Below are positions 49,161 to 57,889 of a stretch of 64,000 nucleotides of DNA, piece after piece. The stretch covers positions 1,104,717 to 1,168,716 of the forward strand of contig NZ_LZNS01000001.1 in assembly GCF_001984575.1 (NCBI RefSeq). Direction: 5' to 3'. The translations under genes were made by a program, and so were the position numbers. This DNA is from Streptomyces sp. MP131-18 (GTDB taxonomy: Bacteria; Actinomycetota; Actinomycetes; Streptomycetales; Streptomycetaceae). Within the stretch, counting starts at the first letter, position 1; each line of letters opens with the position of its first letter. The notes beneath the pieces were generated by a model. That model had not been told where the DNA came from, did not search any database, and saw only the letters and a list, made by a program, of their open reading frames with translations.

Positions 49161-50027
49161 TCAGCTCAGGTGTCGGCGGAAGAAGGCGGCCGCTTCGCCG
49201 GCCACCCGGGCGCGGACGGGCTCGCCGGCCGGTTCGGCCTCGAAGAAGTCCTCGTGGCGCACATCGGAGCCGACGGATCGGCCGACTGCGGTGGGGATGT
49301 GCGCCAGATACGGGCGGGTGTCGTCGTCGAACGGAGTGATCGTGTCCGCCCCGCCCCACCGGATTTCCACCGGGACCCGGACGGCTTTCAGGCTCTGCGG
49401 TGTCAGGAGAGAGCCCACGGCAGGGGCCACCTGGAAGACGGCCCTTATCCGGGAGTCGGACACGTCCGCTCCCGCACCGCCGATAGCGGCCCGCAGCTCG
49501 TCCGCCGGTACCTTCTCACCCAGCGCCCCGAGCAGATCGGGGAACTCCGGCAGCGCGGGCAAGGACGCCTGCCCCGCCAGCACTGCCGCCATGACCTGCG
49601 GCGCGACCCGCGCCCCGGCCAGCGCCGCGACGGTGTAGCCGCCGAGGGAGAAGCCCGCCGCCCCCACCGGCCCCAAGGGCCGCTCACCAGCCAGCACGTC
49701 GAGGACGAACGAGACGTCCCTGGCCCGCTCCCATACGAAGGCGAAGCCCTCCGGCTCGTAGCCGTCGACGAAATTGTTGCCGTGGTGGTCCAGGGCGACC
49801 ACCCGCAGACCGGCTTCCGCCAGCGGGCGGGCCAGCCAGCCCATGGCGCTTCCGGAGCCGCCCGTGCCGTGGGAGACGACGACCAGCGGAGCGGGTGCGG
49901 CCGGCGGACGCTGTGGTTCCCACAGATACAGCCGAACGGGACGCGGACGGGCCGGATCACGGAATTCGTGGCGGGATGCGTCGTGCAGGAGACGTGTCCG
50001 CGGCTGTGTCCGCGGTGAGGGTGCCAT
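49161..50027 (-). CDS. alpha/beta-hydrolase (dienelactone hydrolase/esterase-like)
   Basis: This 288-residue hydrolase has LVVVSHGTGGSGSAMGWLARPLAEAG (oxyanion), ALDHHGNNFVDGY, nucleophile elbow GAAGFSLGGYTVAALAG and an acid/His end IRWGGADTITPFD ... VRHEDFF. It matches predicted dienelactone hydrolase-like proteins of streptomycetes. The start could be later than 50027, because the first 30 residues are basic and poorly conserved. It is divergent from fdhD, 61 bases apart. Confidence 0.8.
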   Translation of the reverse strand: MAPSPRTQPRTRLLHDASRHEFRDPARPRPVRLYLWEPQRPPAAPAPLVVVSHGTGGSGSAMGWLARPLAEAGLRVVALDHHGNNFVDGYEPEGFAFVWERARDVSFVLDVLAGERPLGPVGAAGFSLGGYTVAALAGARVAPQVMAAVLAGQASLPALPEFPDLLGALGEKVPADELRAAIGGAGADVSDSRIRAVFQVAPAVGSLLTPQSLKAVRVPVEIRWGGADTITPFDDDTRPYLAHIPTAVGRSVGSDVRHEDFFEAEPAGEPVRARVAGEAAAFFRRHLS

Positions 50028-50088
50028 GGCCGCATCCTACGAAGAAGGCCGCCGCCGTATAAGCGCCGGATATGGGCATGATGGCGTT

Positions 50089-50973
50089 ATGGGACGGATG
50101 ACCGAGCGCCGCCGCGTGGTGCGGATCAGGGACGGCGTGCTCAGCGAGCGGGCCGACACGCTGGTCGGCGAGGAGCCGCTGGAGATCCGCGTCGCCGGCC
50201 GGCAGGTCGCGGTCACGATGCGGACGCCGGGAGACGACTTCGCACTGGCCGCGGGCTTCCTGGTCAGCGAGGGCGTGTTCGCGTGCGCGCAGGAGCTGGC
50301 CCGCATCGCCTACTGCGCGGGCGCGACCGAGGACGGCACCAACACATACAACGTGGTCGACGTGCGGCCCGCCGAGGGCATCGAGCTGTCAGGTCTCGCA
50401 CTCGACCGCCTGGCACGCAATGTCTACACCACCTCCTCCTGCGGGCTGTGCGGAAAGGCCAGCCTGGACGCCGTGCGCACCACGGCCCGCTGGCCGCTGC
50501 CGCTGACCGGCGGCCCGCGTCTGACACCGGAGGTGCTGAGCGCCCTGCCGGAGCGGCTGCGCGCCGCGCAGCGCGTGTTCCGCAGCACCGGCGGACTGCA
50601 CGCGGCAGGGCTGTTCACGGCGGACGGCGGCCTGATCGACGTGCGGGAGGACGTGGGGCGGCACAACGCGGTGGACAAGGTCGTCGGCCGCGCCCTGACC
50701 CGCGGCGCGCTGCCGCTCACCGACACGGTGCTGATGGTGTCGGGGCGCGCGTCGTTCGAGCTGGTGCAGAAGGCGGTGATGGCGGGCATCCCCGTGCTGG
50801 CCGCGGTGTCGGCGCCCTCCTCGCTCGCGGTGGACCTCGCGGCGGAGTCCGGGGTGACGCTCGTCGGCTTCCTGCGCGGCACCTCGATGAACGTCTACGC
50901 CGGGGCGGAACGGCTGGCGCTGTCCGTCTCCTCCGGGCCCTCCGGGTCATCCGACCAGCGTTTGGCCAGGTAG
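50089..50973 (+). CDS. fdhD: FdhD, formate dehydrogenase accessory sulfurtransferase
   Basis: This 294-residue protein moves sulfur from a cysteine desulfurase to the molybdenum cofactor of formate dehydrogenase. The CGLCG loop in TTSSCGLCGKASLDAV (near residue 117) holds the essential cysteines. FRSTGGLHAAGLF, DVGRHNAVDKVVG and VSGRASFELVQKAVMAGIP are typical. ATG at 50089 or at 50098 may be used. No formate dehydrogenase gene is in the window. Its last 79 bases overlap the convergent BASS transporter gene. Confidence 0.93.
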   Translation: MGRMTERRRVVRIRDGVLSERADTLVGEEPLEIRVAGRQVAVTMRTPGDDFALAAGFLVSEGVFACAQELARIAYCAGATEDGTNTYNVVDVRPAEGIELSGLALDRLARNVYTTSSCGLCGKASLDAVRTTARWPLPLTGGPRLTPEVLSALPERLRAAQRVFRSTGGLHAAGLFTADGGLIDVREDVGRHNAVDKVVGRALTRGALPLTDTVLMVSGRASFELVQKAVMAGIPVLAAVSAPSSLAVDLAAESGVTLVGFLRGTSMNVYAGAERLALSVSSGPSGSSDQRLAR

Positions 50974-51902
50974 GCGCAGACGATCAGCTGCATCTGGTGA
51001 AACATCATCAGGGGCAGCACCGCGAGCGCGGCCTGCCCCTGGAATATCACGCTCGCCATGGGCAGCCCCGCGGCCAGCGACTTCTGCGAGCCCGCCAGCA
51101 CCACGACGATCCGGTCCTCGCGCGGCAGGCGCAGGCGCCGCGCCACCCACGCGGTCAGCAGCAGCAGCGCCGCGAGCAGCAGGACCTCGACGCCGAACAG
51201 CGCCAGCAGCCGCCGCCAGCTCGCCTCCTGCCACACACCGGCGTTCATGCCCTGGCTGAACGCCGCGTAGACCACCACCAGGATCGAGCCGCGGTCCACC
51301 AGCGACAGGACGCGGCGGTGCCGCCGGACGAAGCCGCCGATCCACCGGCGCAGCAGCTGGCCAAGGAGGAACGGCAGCAGCAGCTGCCCGCAGATCGCCA
51401 GCAGCGAGTCCGCGGAGAATCCGCCGCTGCTGCCGATCAGCACGGCGGCGAGCAGCGGCGTCAGGAGCACGCCGAGCACGCTGGAGAACGAACCGGCGGC
51501 GATGGCCGCGGGCACGTTCCCGCGGGCGAGTGAGGTCATCGCGATCGAGGACTGCACGGTGGAGGGCACCAGGCACAGGAACAGCAGCCCGTCGTACAGC
51601 TCGTCGGTGATCAGCCACGGCACGAGGCCGCGGGCGGCCAGGCCGAGCAGCGGAAAGACCGCGAACGTGGCGGCGAGCACCGCCAGGTGCAGCCGCCACC
51701 GGCGCAGCCCGTCCAGCGCCTCGCGCGTGGACAGCCGGGCGCCGTAGAGGAAGAACAGCAGGCCGATGAAGCCCGTGGCCGCGCCGTCCACGGCCCCCGC
51801 CGCCGGGCCCGAGGCCGGCAGCAGGGCGGCGAGCCCCACCGTGCCGAGCAGCAGCACGATGTAGGGGTCGAGGAAACGGGTCAGTCTGCGCACGACGGAC
51901 AT
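50895..51902 (-). CDS. BASS-family (SBF-like, YfeH) membrane transporter
   Basis: This 335-residue protein has about ten helices in the bile acid:sodium symporter fold: FIGLLFFLYGARLSTREALDG, LCLVPSTVQSSIAMTSLARGN, and VVLAGSQKSLAAGLPMASVIF with the paired conserved stretches of crossing helices. Substrates of this group are organic anions, often unknown. GGGAG precedes the ATG at 51902. The 3' end overlaps fdhD by 79 bases tail to tail. Confidence 0.88.
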   Translation of the reverse strand: MSVVRRLTRFLDPYIVLLLGTVGLAALLPASGPAAGAVDGAATGFIGLLFFLYGARLSTREALDGLRRWRLHLAVLAATFAVFPLLGLAARGLVPWLITDELYDGLLFLCLVPSTVQSSIAMTSLARGNVPAAIAAGSFSSVLGVLLTPLLAAVLIGSSGGFSADSLLAICGQLLLPFLLGQLLRRWIGGFVRRHRRVLSLVDRGSILVVVYAAFSQGMNAGVWQEASWRRLLALFGVEVLLLAALLLLTAWVARRLRLPREDRIVVVLAGSQKSLAAGLPMASVIFQGQAALAVLPLMMFHQMQLIVCAYLAKRWSDDPEGPEETDSASRSAPA

Positions 51903-51998
51903 TGTCTCCCGGCTCCCCGTGCGTGCGGGGCGGGGGCCGATCATGGACGATGGGAAGCGGAAGATGTCGGATCGAATCGACCAAGGACTGATGTGCCC

Positions 51999-52841
51999 GT
52001 GAGCAGCGTCCCCCATGTGACCCTCAACAACGGCGTGAAGATGCCGCAGCTCGGCTTCGGCGTCTGGCAGGTGCCGGACGCCGACGCCGAGGTCGCGGTC
52101 GGCCAGGCCCTCGACGCCGGGTACCGCAGTATCGACACCGCCGCCGCGTACCAGAACGAGGAGGGCACGGGCCGCGCGCTCGCCGCCTCGGGGCTGCCCC
52201 GCGAGGAGTTGTTCGTCACCACCAAGCTGTGGAACAGCGCCAAGGAGACCTGGACCAGGGACGCGGTGCTGCGCGAGTTCGACGCCTCGCTCGCCCGGCT
52301 CGGCCTGGACTACCTGGACCTGTACCTCGTCCACTGGCCGCGGCCGATGCGCGACGACTACCTGACGATCCTGCGCACGTTCGACGAGATTCACCGCACC
52401 GGCCGGGCGCGCGCCATCGGCGTCTCCAACTTCAAGCCGCCGCACCTGCGCCGCGTCGTCGAGGAGACCGGGGTGGTGCCTTCCGTCAACCAGATCGAGC
52501 TGCACCCCTACCTTCAGCAGGCCGAGACCGCGACGCTCGACGCCGAGCTGGGCACCGTCACCGAGGCGTGGTCGCCGCTCGGCTCGGGCAAGGGTCTGCT
52601 CGACGACCCGGCGCTGACGGCGATCGCGGACAAGCACGGCCGCACTCCCGCCCAGGTGGTGCTGCGCTGGCACCTCACGACCGGCCACGTCGCCATTCCC
52701 AAGTCCGTGACACCCTCGCGGATCAGGGAGAATCTCGACGTGTTCGGCTTCGATCTCGACGCCGATGACATGGCGGCTGTCGACGCCCTGGACGCCGGGG
52801 TCAGGACCGGCCCCGATCCCGACACCTTCGACTGGAACTGA
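51999..52841 (+). CDS. aldo/keto reductase (2,5-diketogluconate reductase-like)
   Basis: This 280-residue NADPH-dependent reductase has the catalytic tetrad: Asp in YRSIDTAAAYQNEEGTG, Tyr three residues later, Lys in VTTKLWN, and His in YLVHWPRP. IGVSNFKPPHLRR, NQIELHPYLQQ and AIPKSVTPSRIRENLDVFGF complete the barrel and NADPH site. GTG at 51999 was chosen. GTG two codons earlier has better spacing (five bases) to AAGGA and is possible. It is divergent from the BASS transporter gene, 96 bases apart. Confidence 0.9.
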   Translation: MSSVPHVTLNNGVKMPQLGFGVWQVPDADAEVAVGQALDAGYRSIDTAAAYQNEEGTGRALAASGLPREELFVTTKLWNSAKETWTRDAVLREFDASLARLGLDYLDLYLVHWPRPMRDDYLTILRTFDEIHRTGRARAIGVSNFKPPHLRRVVEETGVVPSVNQIELHPYLQQAETATLDAELGTVTEAWSPLGSGKGLLDDPALTAIADKHGRTPAQVVLRWHLTTGHVAIPKSVTPSRIRENLDVFGFDLDADDMAAVDALDAGVRTGPDPDTFDWN

Positions 52842-52929
52842 CCCGGGCGGCTCCCGGGCGCCCCGACGTCAGCGTTTCGTTCTTTTTCCGCGCTTCCCAC
52901 AGCCCCGTCCGCGGGCGTCGAATGGGAGC

Positions 52930-54522
52930 GTGACCAACGCAAGGACGCACCGCACGCTCGCCGCGCTCGCCGCGCTCGGCGGAATCCTGGCGGCGGTGGC
53001 CGGACTCGCCGCGGGCGAGCTGGCCGCCGCCGCGGTGCGGCCGGAGGCCGCGCCGGTCGCCGCCGTCGGGGAGGCCGCCATCGCCCTGGCCCCCGTGCCG
53101 GTCACCACCTGGGCGATCGACACCTTCGGCACGAACGACAAGCCGGTGCTCGAAGCCGGCATCGTCGTGGTGCTCGTGCTGTTCGCCGCGGGCCTCGGCC
53201 TGCTGGCGCGGTGGCACCGCGCCGCGGGGCCGGCCGGCGCGGCGGCGTTCGGCGCCGTGGGCGCCCTGGCCGCGGTGACGGGCCCTGGCGCCCGGCCGTC
53301 CGACGCCTGGCCCTCGGTCGTCGCCGCCGTGGCCGCGGCCGGGGTGCTCGCCCTGCTGGCCGGGCGGCTGCGGGCGGCGCCCGCGCCGCGGAACGACGGC
53401 GCGGCTGCCGCGGAGCCGGCGGCGCCCGCCGACCGGCGCCGCTTCCTGACGGCCGCCGCCGCGACCGCCGCCGCCTCGGCGGGCGCCGGGCTGCTCGGCC
53501 GCACGCTGCACTCCGCCGATTCGGCCGCCGCCGCTGCCTCCCGGAGCGCGCTGGCCCTGCCCGCGGCCGACGCAGCCGCGCCGCCCGTACCGCCCGGCGC
53601 GCGGCTGAACGTTCCCGGCCTGGCCCCGTTCATCACCCCGAACGACCGCTTCTACCGCATCGACACCGCGCTGCGCGTCCCGCGCGTGGACGCGGAGCGG
53701 TGGCGGCTGCGGATTCACGGGGCGGGCGTGCCGCGCCCGGTGACGTGGACGCTGGCCGACCTGTTCGCGCGGGAGATCGTCGAACGCGACATCACCCTCG
53801 CCTGCGTGTCCAACCCGGTGGGCGGCACCTTCGTCGGCAACGCCCGCTGGCTGGGCGTCCGGCTCGACGGGGTGCTGCGCGACGCGGGCGTCCGGCCGCC
53901 GTCCCGGGGCGGCCCGGCCGACCAGTTGGTGGCGCACTCCGTGGACGGGATGACGCTCGGCAGTCCGCTGGAGACGGTGATGGACGGCAGGGACGCGCTG
54001 CTCGCCTTCGGCATGAACGGCGAACCGCTGCCGTTCGCACACGGTTTCCCGGTGCGGATGGTGGTGCCGGGCCTCTACGGCTACGTGTCGGCCTGCAAGT
54101 GGCTGACGGAGCTGGAGCTGACCACGTTCGACGCGTTCCCCGCGTACTGGACGGACCGCGGCTGGGCCGAACGGGGGCCGGTGAAGACGCAGTCCCGCAT
54201 CGACACCCCGCGCGGCTCGGCGCCGCCGCGCGCTGGCCTGGTGCCGGTGGCGGGCGTGGCCTGGGCGCAGCACACCGGCATCGACCGCGTGGAGGTCCGG
54301 GTGGACGAGGGGCCGTGGCAGGAGGCGGAGCTGGCCGAGGAGGACACGGCCGACACCTGGCGCCAGTGGCGCTTCGACTGGCGGGCCGAGCCGGGCGAGT
54401 ACCGCCTCCAGGTCAGGGCCACGGACCGCGGCGGGCGGACGCAGCCGGCCGAGGAGTCGGGGACCGCGCCCGACGGCGCGACGGGCCGGCACACCGTGAC
54501 CGTCCGGGTGGTCGACGCGTGA
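52930..54522 (+). CDS. membrane-anchored sulfite-oxidase-fold molybdoenzyme
   Basis: This 530-residue protein has four hydrophobic segments in the first 165 residues (for example VLEAGIVVVLVLFAAGLGLL). An internal Tat-like ADRRRFLTAAAATAAASAGAG (near 175) precedes the molybdopterin domain: ITPNDRFYRIDTALRVPRVD, the Mo ligand Cys292 in LACVSNPVGGTFVGNARWLG, FAHGFPVRMVVPGLYGYVSACKWL and the C-terminal dimer domain VAGVAWAQHTGIDRVEVRVD. It probably oxidises sulfite or a related compound outside the membrane. The GTG has GGGAG directly upstream, poorly spaced. It is parallel to the AKR gene, 88 bases later. Confidence 0.9.
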   Translation: MTNARTHRTLAALAALGGILAAVAGLAAGELAAAAVRPEAAPVAAVGEAAIALAPVPVTTWAIDTFGTNDKPVLEAGIVVVLVLFAAGLGLLARWHRAAGPAGAAAFGAVGALAAVTGPGARPSDAWPSVVAAVAAAGVLALLAGRLRAAPAPRNDGAAAAEPAAPADRRRFLTAAAATAAASAGAGLLGRTLHSADSAAAAASRSALALPAADAAAPPVPPGARLNVPGLAPFITPNDRFYRIDTALRVPRVDAERWRLRIHGAGVPRPVTWTLADLFAREIVERDITLACVSNPVGGTFVGNARWLGVRLDGVLRDAGVRPPSRGGPADQLVAHSVDGMTLGSPLETVMDGRDALLAFGMNGEPLPFAHGFPVRMVVPGLYGYVSACKWLTELELTTFDAFPAYWTDRGWAERGPVKTQSRIDTPRGSAPPRAGLVPVAGVAWAQHTGIDRVEVRVDEGPWQEAELAEEDTADTWRQWRFDWRAEPGEYRLQVRATDRGGRTQPAEESGTAPDGATGRHTVTVRVVDA

Positions 54523-54534
54523 GGGCGCGCGGGA

Positions 54535-54840
54535 TCAGCTGGCACCGTGTGCCGGGGCGAGATCCTCGATGCGGCGGGCGAGCCGCACGTCCAGCTCGGT
54601 GACCTTGCCGCCCACGCTGTGGGTGTGCACCGCGACGCCGAGCCGGTTGTAGGTGAGCGCCAGATCGGCGTGGTGGTCCAGCTCCTCCTGCACGGTCGCG
54701 ATGTGCACGAGCAGCGCGACGGCGGGCAGGTGGCCGGCCAGGCCGTAGCTGCGCACCAGCCGGTCGTCCTCCAGGGTCCAGCCGGGCAGCCCGGCGAGCG
54801 CCTGCTCGATCTCCTGCCCGGTCAACGGCCGCGGTGCCAT
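54535..54840 (-). CDS. pterin-4a-carbinolamine dehydratase
   Basis: This 101-residue PCD/DCoH-fold enzyme has LTGQEIEQALAGLPGWTLEDDRLVRSY, then the active-site pattern ELDHHADLALTYNRLGVAVHTHSVGGKVTELD, with the His-His and His-Thr-His positions. It dehydrates 4a-hydroxytetrahydropterin. Its nearness to queD and folE may be chance or point to pterin recycling. It is divergent from queD. Confidence 0.9.
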   Translation of the reverse strand: MAPRPLTGQEIEQALAGLPGWTLEDDRLVRSYGLAGHLPAVALLVHIATVQEELDHHADLALTYNRLGVAVHTHSVGGKVTELDVRLARRIEDLAPAHGAS

Positions 54841-54993
54841 GGCGTGCTCCCTCCGTACGGCGAGGTACACCAGCCTAGGTCCCGCGCGCCGCCGCGGCAC
54901 GTGGACCTTCGGACGCCGGCTCCGCGTATCTCGGTCCGTACCGTGATGTGCCGCCCCGCCGCCTTGGACACCATGGGTGCCGGAGGTGCTGGC

Positions 54994-55359
54994 ATGACCT
55001 TTCGGATCACCAAGGAGTTTCACTTCTCGGCCAGTCACCGGCTCGACGGGCTGCCCGAGGGGCACCCGTGCGGCCGGCTGCACGGCCACAACTACGTGGT
55101 GGAGCTGGAGCTCGCCGCGGCGGCGGACGGGCTGGACGAGGTCGGCTTCGTGCGGGACTACGGCGAGCTGAAGGACTTCAGCCGGTGGCTGGACCACGAG
55201 GTGGACCACCGCCACCTCAACGACCTGCTGGCCGACCGCAATCCGTCGGCCGAGAACCTCTCGCGCTGGCTGTACGAACGCTGGCTGCCGCGCTATCCCG
55301 AGCTGAGCTCCGTCCGGGTCTCCGAGACGGCGAAGACGTGGGCGGAGTACCGCCCGTGA
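54994..55359 (+). CDS. queD: 6-carboxytetrahydropterin synthase QueD
   Basis: This 121-residue enzyme turns dihydroneopterin triphosphate into 6-carboxytetrahydropterin, the second step to preQ0. Zinc ligands are visible in FHFSASHRL and HGHNYVVELE; the catalytic Cys lies in GHPCGRLHGHN, and the DHRHLND and PSAENLSRWLYERW segments are typical. It starts at an ATG with GGAGG-type sequence (GCCGGAGGTGCTGGC) upstream and opens the plus-strand preQ0/glycosyltransferase unit. Confidence 0.92.
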   Translation: MTFRITKEFHFSASHRLDGLPEGHPCGRLHGHNYVVELELAAAADGLDEVGFVRDYGELKDFSRWLDHEVDHRHLNDLLADRNPSAENLSRWLYERWLPRYPELSSVRVSETAKTWAEYRP

Positions 55360-55400
55360 CGGCCGCACCCACGGCAGGCCGCGAAGGGGGTGGTGCCGCA

Positions 55401-55445
55401 ATGGGTCCGAAGCTCATCGTCAACGAGATCTTCGGCCCGACCTGA
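55401..55445 (+). pseudogene. queE: detached 5' end of queE
   Basis: ATG at 55401 with AAGGGGG at good spacing starts MGPKLIVNEIFGPT, the normal QueE N-terminus, then hits TGA at 55443-55445. The next in-family codon is GTG at 55448 (VQGEGPSMGRR). Removing the five bases TGACC (55443-55447) would rejoin IFGPT to VQGEG in frame, so this is a frameshifting insertion, likely a GACC duplication. Confidence 0.75.
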
Positions 55446-55447
55446 CC

Positions 55448-56116
55448 GTGCAGGGAGAAGGCCCTTCGATGGGCCGGCGCTGCGCGTTCCTCCGGCTGGG
55501 CGGCTGCAACCTGGCCTGCCGCTGGTGCGACACCCCCTACACGTGGGACTGGACCGGCATCGGCGACTCCGGGGTGGCGTACGACCCGCGCACGGAGCTG
55601 CGTGCGATGGCCTGGGAGGAGGTCCTGCGGCGCCTGCGCGCGTACGCGGTGCCGATGATCGTGATCTCCGGCGGGGAGCCGCTCAGCCAGCAGAAGCGGC
55701 TGGTGCCGCTGCTGCGCGCGCTCGCCGGGAGCGGGCACCGCATCGAGATCGAGACCAACGGAACCGTCACGCCGCGGCCGGAGCTGGTTGAGCTGGTGCG
55801 GTTCAACGTCTCGCCCAAGCTGGCCCATTCGGGCGACCCGGAGTCGCGACGGCTCAAACCGGAAGCGCTCGCCGCGCTCGCCGCGGCGCCCGGCACCGCG
55901 TTCAAGTTCGTCTGCCGGACCCCCGGGGATCTGGACGAGGTGGCCGCCGTCGTCGAACGCTTCGGCACCACCCCGGTGTGGATCATGCCCGAGGGACGGA
56001 ACCGCGAGGAGCTGGACCGCAATCTCGGCACGCTGGGCGACGAGGTGATCGCCCGCGGCTGGAACCTGACGACCCGACTGCACATCGCGGTATGGGGCAA
56101 CCGGAGGGGCATCTGA
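55448..56116 (+). CDS. queE: 7-carboxy-7-deazaguanine synthase QueE (5'-disrupted)
   Basis: This 222-residue radical-SAM enzyme makes 7-carboxy-7-deazaguanine from 6-carboxytetrahydropterin. The [4Fe-4S] motif is CNLACRWCDTPYTW; QGEGPSMGRRCAFLR at the start, VISGGEPLSQQ, IEIETNGTV and NVSPKLAHSGD line the barrel. From GTG at 55448 the first beta strand (IVNEIFGPT) is missing because of the 5-base insertion described at 55401-55445. There is no ribosome site for that GTG except restart after the short peptide. Stop overlaps the folE ATG by one base. Function in this strain is uncertain. Confidence 0.85.
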   Translation: MQGEGPSMGRRCAFLRLGGCNLACRWCDTPYTWDWTGIGDSGVAYDPRTELRAMAWEEVLRRLRAYAVPMIVISGGEPLSQQKRLVPLLRALAGSGHRIEIETNGTVTPRPELVELVRFNVSPKLAHSGDPESRRLKPEALAALAAAPGTAFKFVCRTPGDLDEVAAVVERFGTTPVWIMPEGRNREELDRNLGTLGDEVIARGWNLTTRLHIAVWGNRRGI

Positions 56117-56694
56117 TGACCACGAGTGCCTACGAGAACCGGCCGGAAACCCACGACCCGCTGGAGGACGTGGCACGTCGGCTTCTCGTCGAGATCGGCG
56201 AGGACCCGGACCGGGACGGGCTGAAGGAGACCCCGGCGCGGTTCGCCCGCTGGTGGCGGGAGTTCAGTGGGTACGACGCGGGCGAGGCGGACACCCGTTT
56301 CCCGTTACGCACCAGCGGACAGATCGTGATGGTCTCCGACATTCACGTCTGGTCGCTGTGCGAGCACCACCTGCTGCCGTTCTCCTGCGTCCTGACCATC
56401 GCCTACAAGCCGCACGGCGACGTGCTCGGCCTGTCGAAGTTCGCGCGCATCGCCCACCGCCACGCGCACCGGCTCCAGGTGCAGGAGCGCCTGATCCAGG
56501 ACGTCGCCGAGGACGTCTCCGCCGCGACCGGCTCCCCGGACGTCGCGGTGATCGGGCAGGGCGAGCACCTGTGCATGAGCATGCGGGGCATCCGCACCCC
56601 GGCCCTGATGACGACCTCGGTGTTCACCGGGATCTTCGAGGAGTACGGGCCGGCCCGCGACGAGCTGGTCGCCACCGCCTTCCCCCGCCGATGA
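56116..56694 (+). CDS. folE: GTP cyclohydrolase I
   Basis: This 192-residue enzyme makes dihydroneopterin triphosphate from GTP, the first step to preQ0 and folate. Zinc ligands are in SLCEHHLLPFSC and GQGEHLCMSMRGI; HVWSLCEHH and the LGLSKFARIAHRHAHRLQVQERL helix are conserved. Residue 64 is encoded by TTA (56305-56307), the rare bldA-dependent codon of Streptomyces. As a pathway-dedicated copy it may be separate from a housekeeping folE elsewhere. Confidence 0.93.
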   Translation: MTTSAYENRPETHDPLEDVARRLLVEIGEDPDRDGLKETPARFARWWREFSGYDAGEADTRFPLRTSGQIVMVSDIHVWSLCEHHLLPFSCVLTIAYKPHGDVLGLSKFARIAHRHAHRLQVQERLIQDVAEDVSAATGSPDVAVIGQGEHLCMSMRGIRTPALMTTSVFTGIFEEYGPARDELVATAFPRR

Positions 56695-56719
56695 GGCCCG
56701 GCCGAGAAAGGAGCATGCC

Positions 56720-57889
56720 GTGAACATCGCTCTCGTCCTGCTGACCTACAACCCCGACGAGCCCGCCGGCGTGGAACGTGCCGTCGCCTCGCTCGCCGAC
56801 GGCCTGCGCGAGCTGGGTCACCGCGCGGTGATCATCGCCGCGGGTCCGGCCGGCGAGGACGACGACGAGAACCTGCTGCGGCTGCCCACGCTGAACCTGC
56901 CGCGGCCGGTCCAGTTCGACGAGGAGCAGCGGCTGCTGACCGAGCACGAGCCGCTCCGGCGGGAGATCCTGACCCTGCTCGATCAGCACCGGATCGACGT
57001 GGTCTGCTGGAGCGACGCCGTGGTGGGCCTGGGCTTCCTGAGCCCGGCACCGGCCGAGGTGCGGACGGCGCTGATGGTCCACTTCCTGCGCGTCGACGAG
57101 CCCATGCGGGAGAGCCTGGCCCACGGCCCCGACGCCGTACTCGCCGTCAGTCCGTTCATGATCGAGGAGGCAGCCAGGGCCGGGCTCGACTCCAGCGGCT
57201 GGCACGCGTTGCCCAACGCCCTGCTGGGCGTCGGCGAGCCGCCGCCGCCCGAGGAACGCGAACGGCTCCGGCGCACAGGACCGGTGCGGGTCGTGGCTCG
57301 TGCCGATCCGTCCAAGGGCGTCGCCGAACTGCTGCGGGCCCACCCGGACGGATGGGGGCGCCCCGTGCAGGTCGTGCTGGCGGCGGCCGGGTTCGAGCTG
57401 TGGCCGGGCATGCAGGACGACGTGTTCGAGGAATGCCGGGCCCTCGCCGGGAACCGGCCGGACATCGAGATCCTGCCCCCGCTCGCCTGGGACGAGGTGC
57501 AGCCGTTCCTCGCGGGCGCCGCCGTCACCCTGGTCCCGTCGACCAGCCCGGAGACGTTCGGCAATGTCCCCGCCGAGTCCCTGTCGGTGGGCACGCCCGT
57601 CGTCGGCTACGGCTTCGGGCACCTGCCCGCGCTCGCCGGCCCGGCCGGGCGGCTGGTCGGCCTGGACGTGGTGAGCGGCTTCGGCCACTTGCCCGCGCTC
57701 ACCGGCCGGGCGCTCGACATGGTCGACTTCGCGGAGGGGCCCAAGCGGCTGTGGGAGGCCACCGCGGACCTGCTCGCGGACCGTGAGGCGTATCACGCCG
57801 CGGCGCGGCAGGCGCCCCACCAGGTCGCCGAGCACACGCCGGCCGCCGTGGCGGCGGCCTTCCTGCGCGCCACGCTGGGCACGGCGTGA
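56720..57889 (+). CDS. GT4-like glycosyltransferase
   Basis: This 389-residue GT-B enzyme has an N-terminal NIALVLLTYNPDEPAGVERAVASLADGLRELGHRAVI acceptor domain. The C-terminal nucleotide-sugar domain shows VRVVARADPSKGVAELLRAH and PSTSPETFGNVPAESLSVGTPVVGYGFG, the EX7E-type region of retaining glycosyltransferases. The GTG has AAGGAG upstream. It lies 25 bases after folE and is coupled to the next glycosyltransferase (GTGA). A role in sugar attachment to a preQ0-derived base is plausible; sugar and acceptor are unknown. Confidence 0.85.
   Translation: MNIALVLLTYNPDEPAGVERAVASLADGLRELGHRAVIIAAGPAGEDDDENLLRLPTLNLPRPVQFDEEQRLLTEHEPLRREILTLLDQHRIDVVCWSDAVVGLGFLSPAPAEVRTALMVHFLRVDEPMRESLAHGPDAVLAVSPFMIEEAARAGLDSSGWHALPNALLGVGEPPPPEERERLRRTGPVRVVARADPSKGVAELLRAHPDGWGRPVQVVLAAAGFELWPGMQDDVFEECRALAGNRPDIEILPPLAWDEVQPFLAGAAVTLVPSTSPETFGNVPAESLSVGTPVVGYGFGHLPALAGPAGRLVGLDVVSGFGHLPALTGRALDMVDFAEGPKRLWEATADLLADREAYHAAARQAPHQVAEHTPAAVAAAFLRATLGTA

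Noticed and set aside
54535..54840. Pterin dehydratase as a fifth dedicated preQ0 enzyme
   Set aside because: Known preQ0 synthesis needs only FolE, QueD, QueE and QueC, and the gene is divergent from the cluster. I keep it as a neighbour without assigning a role.
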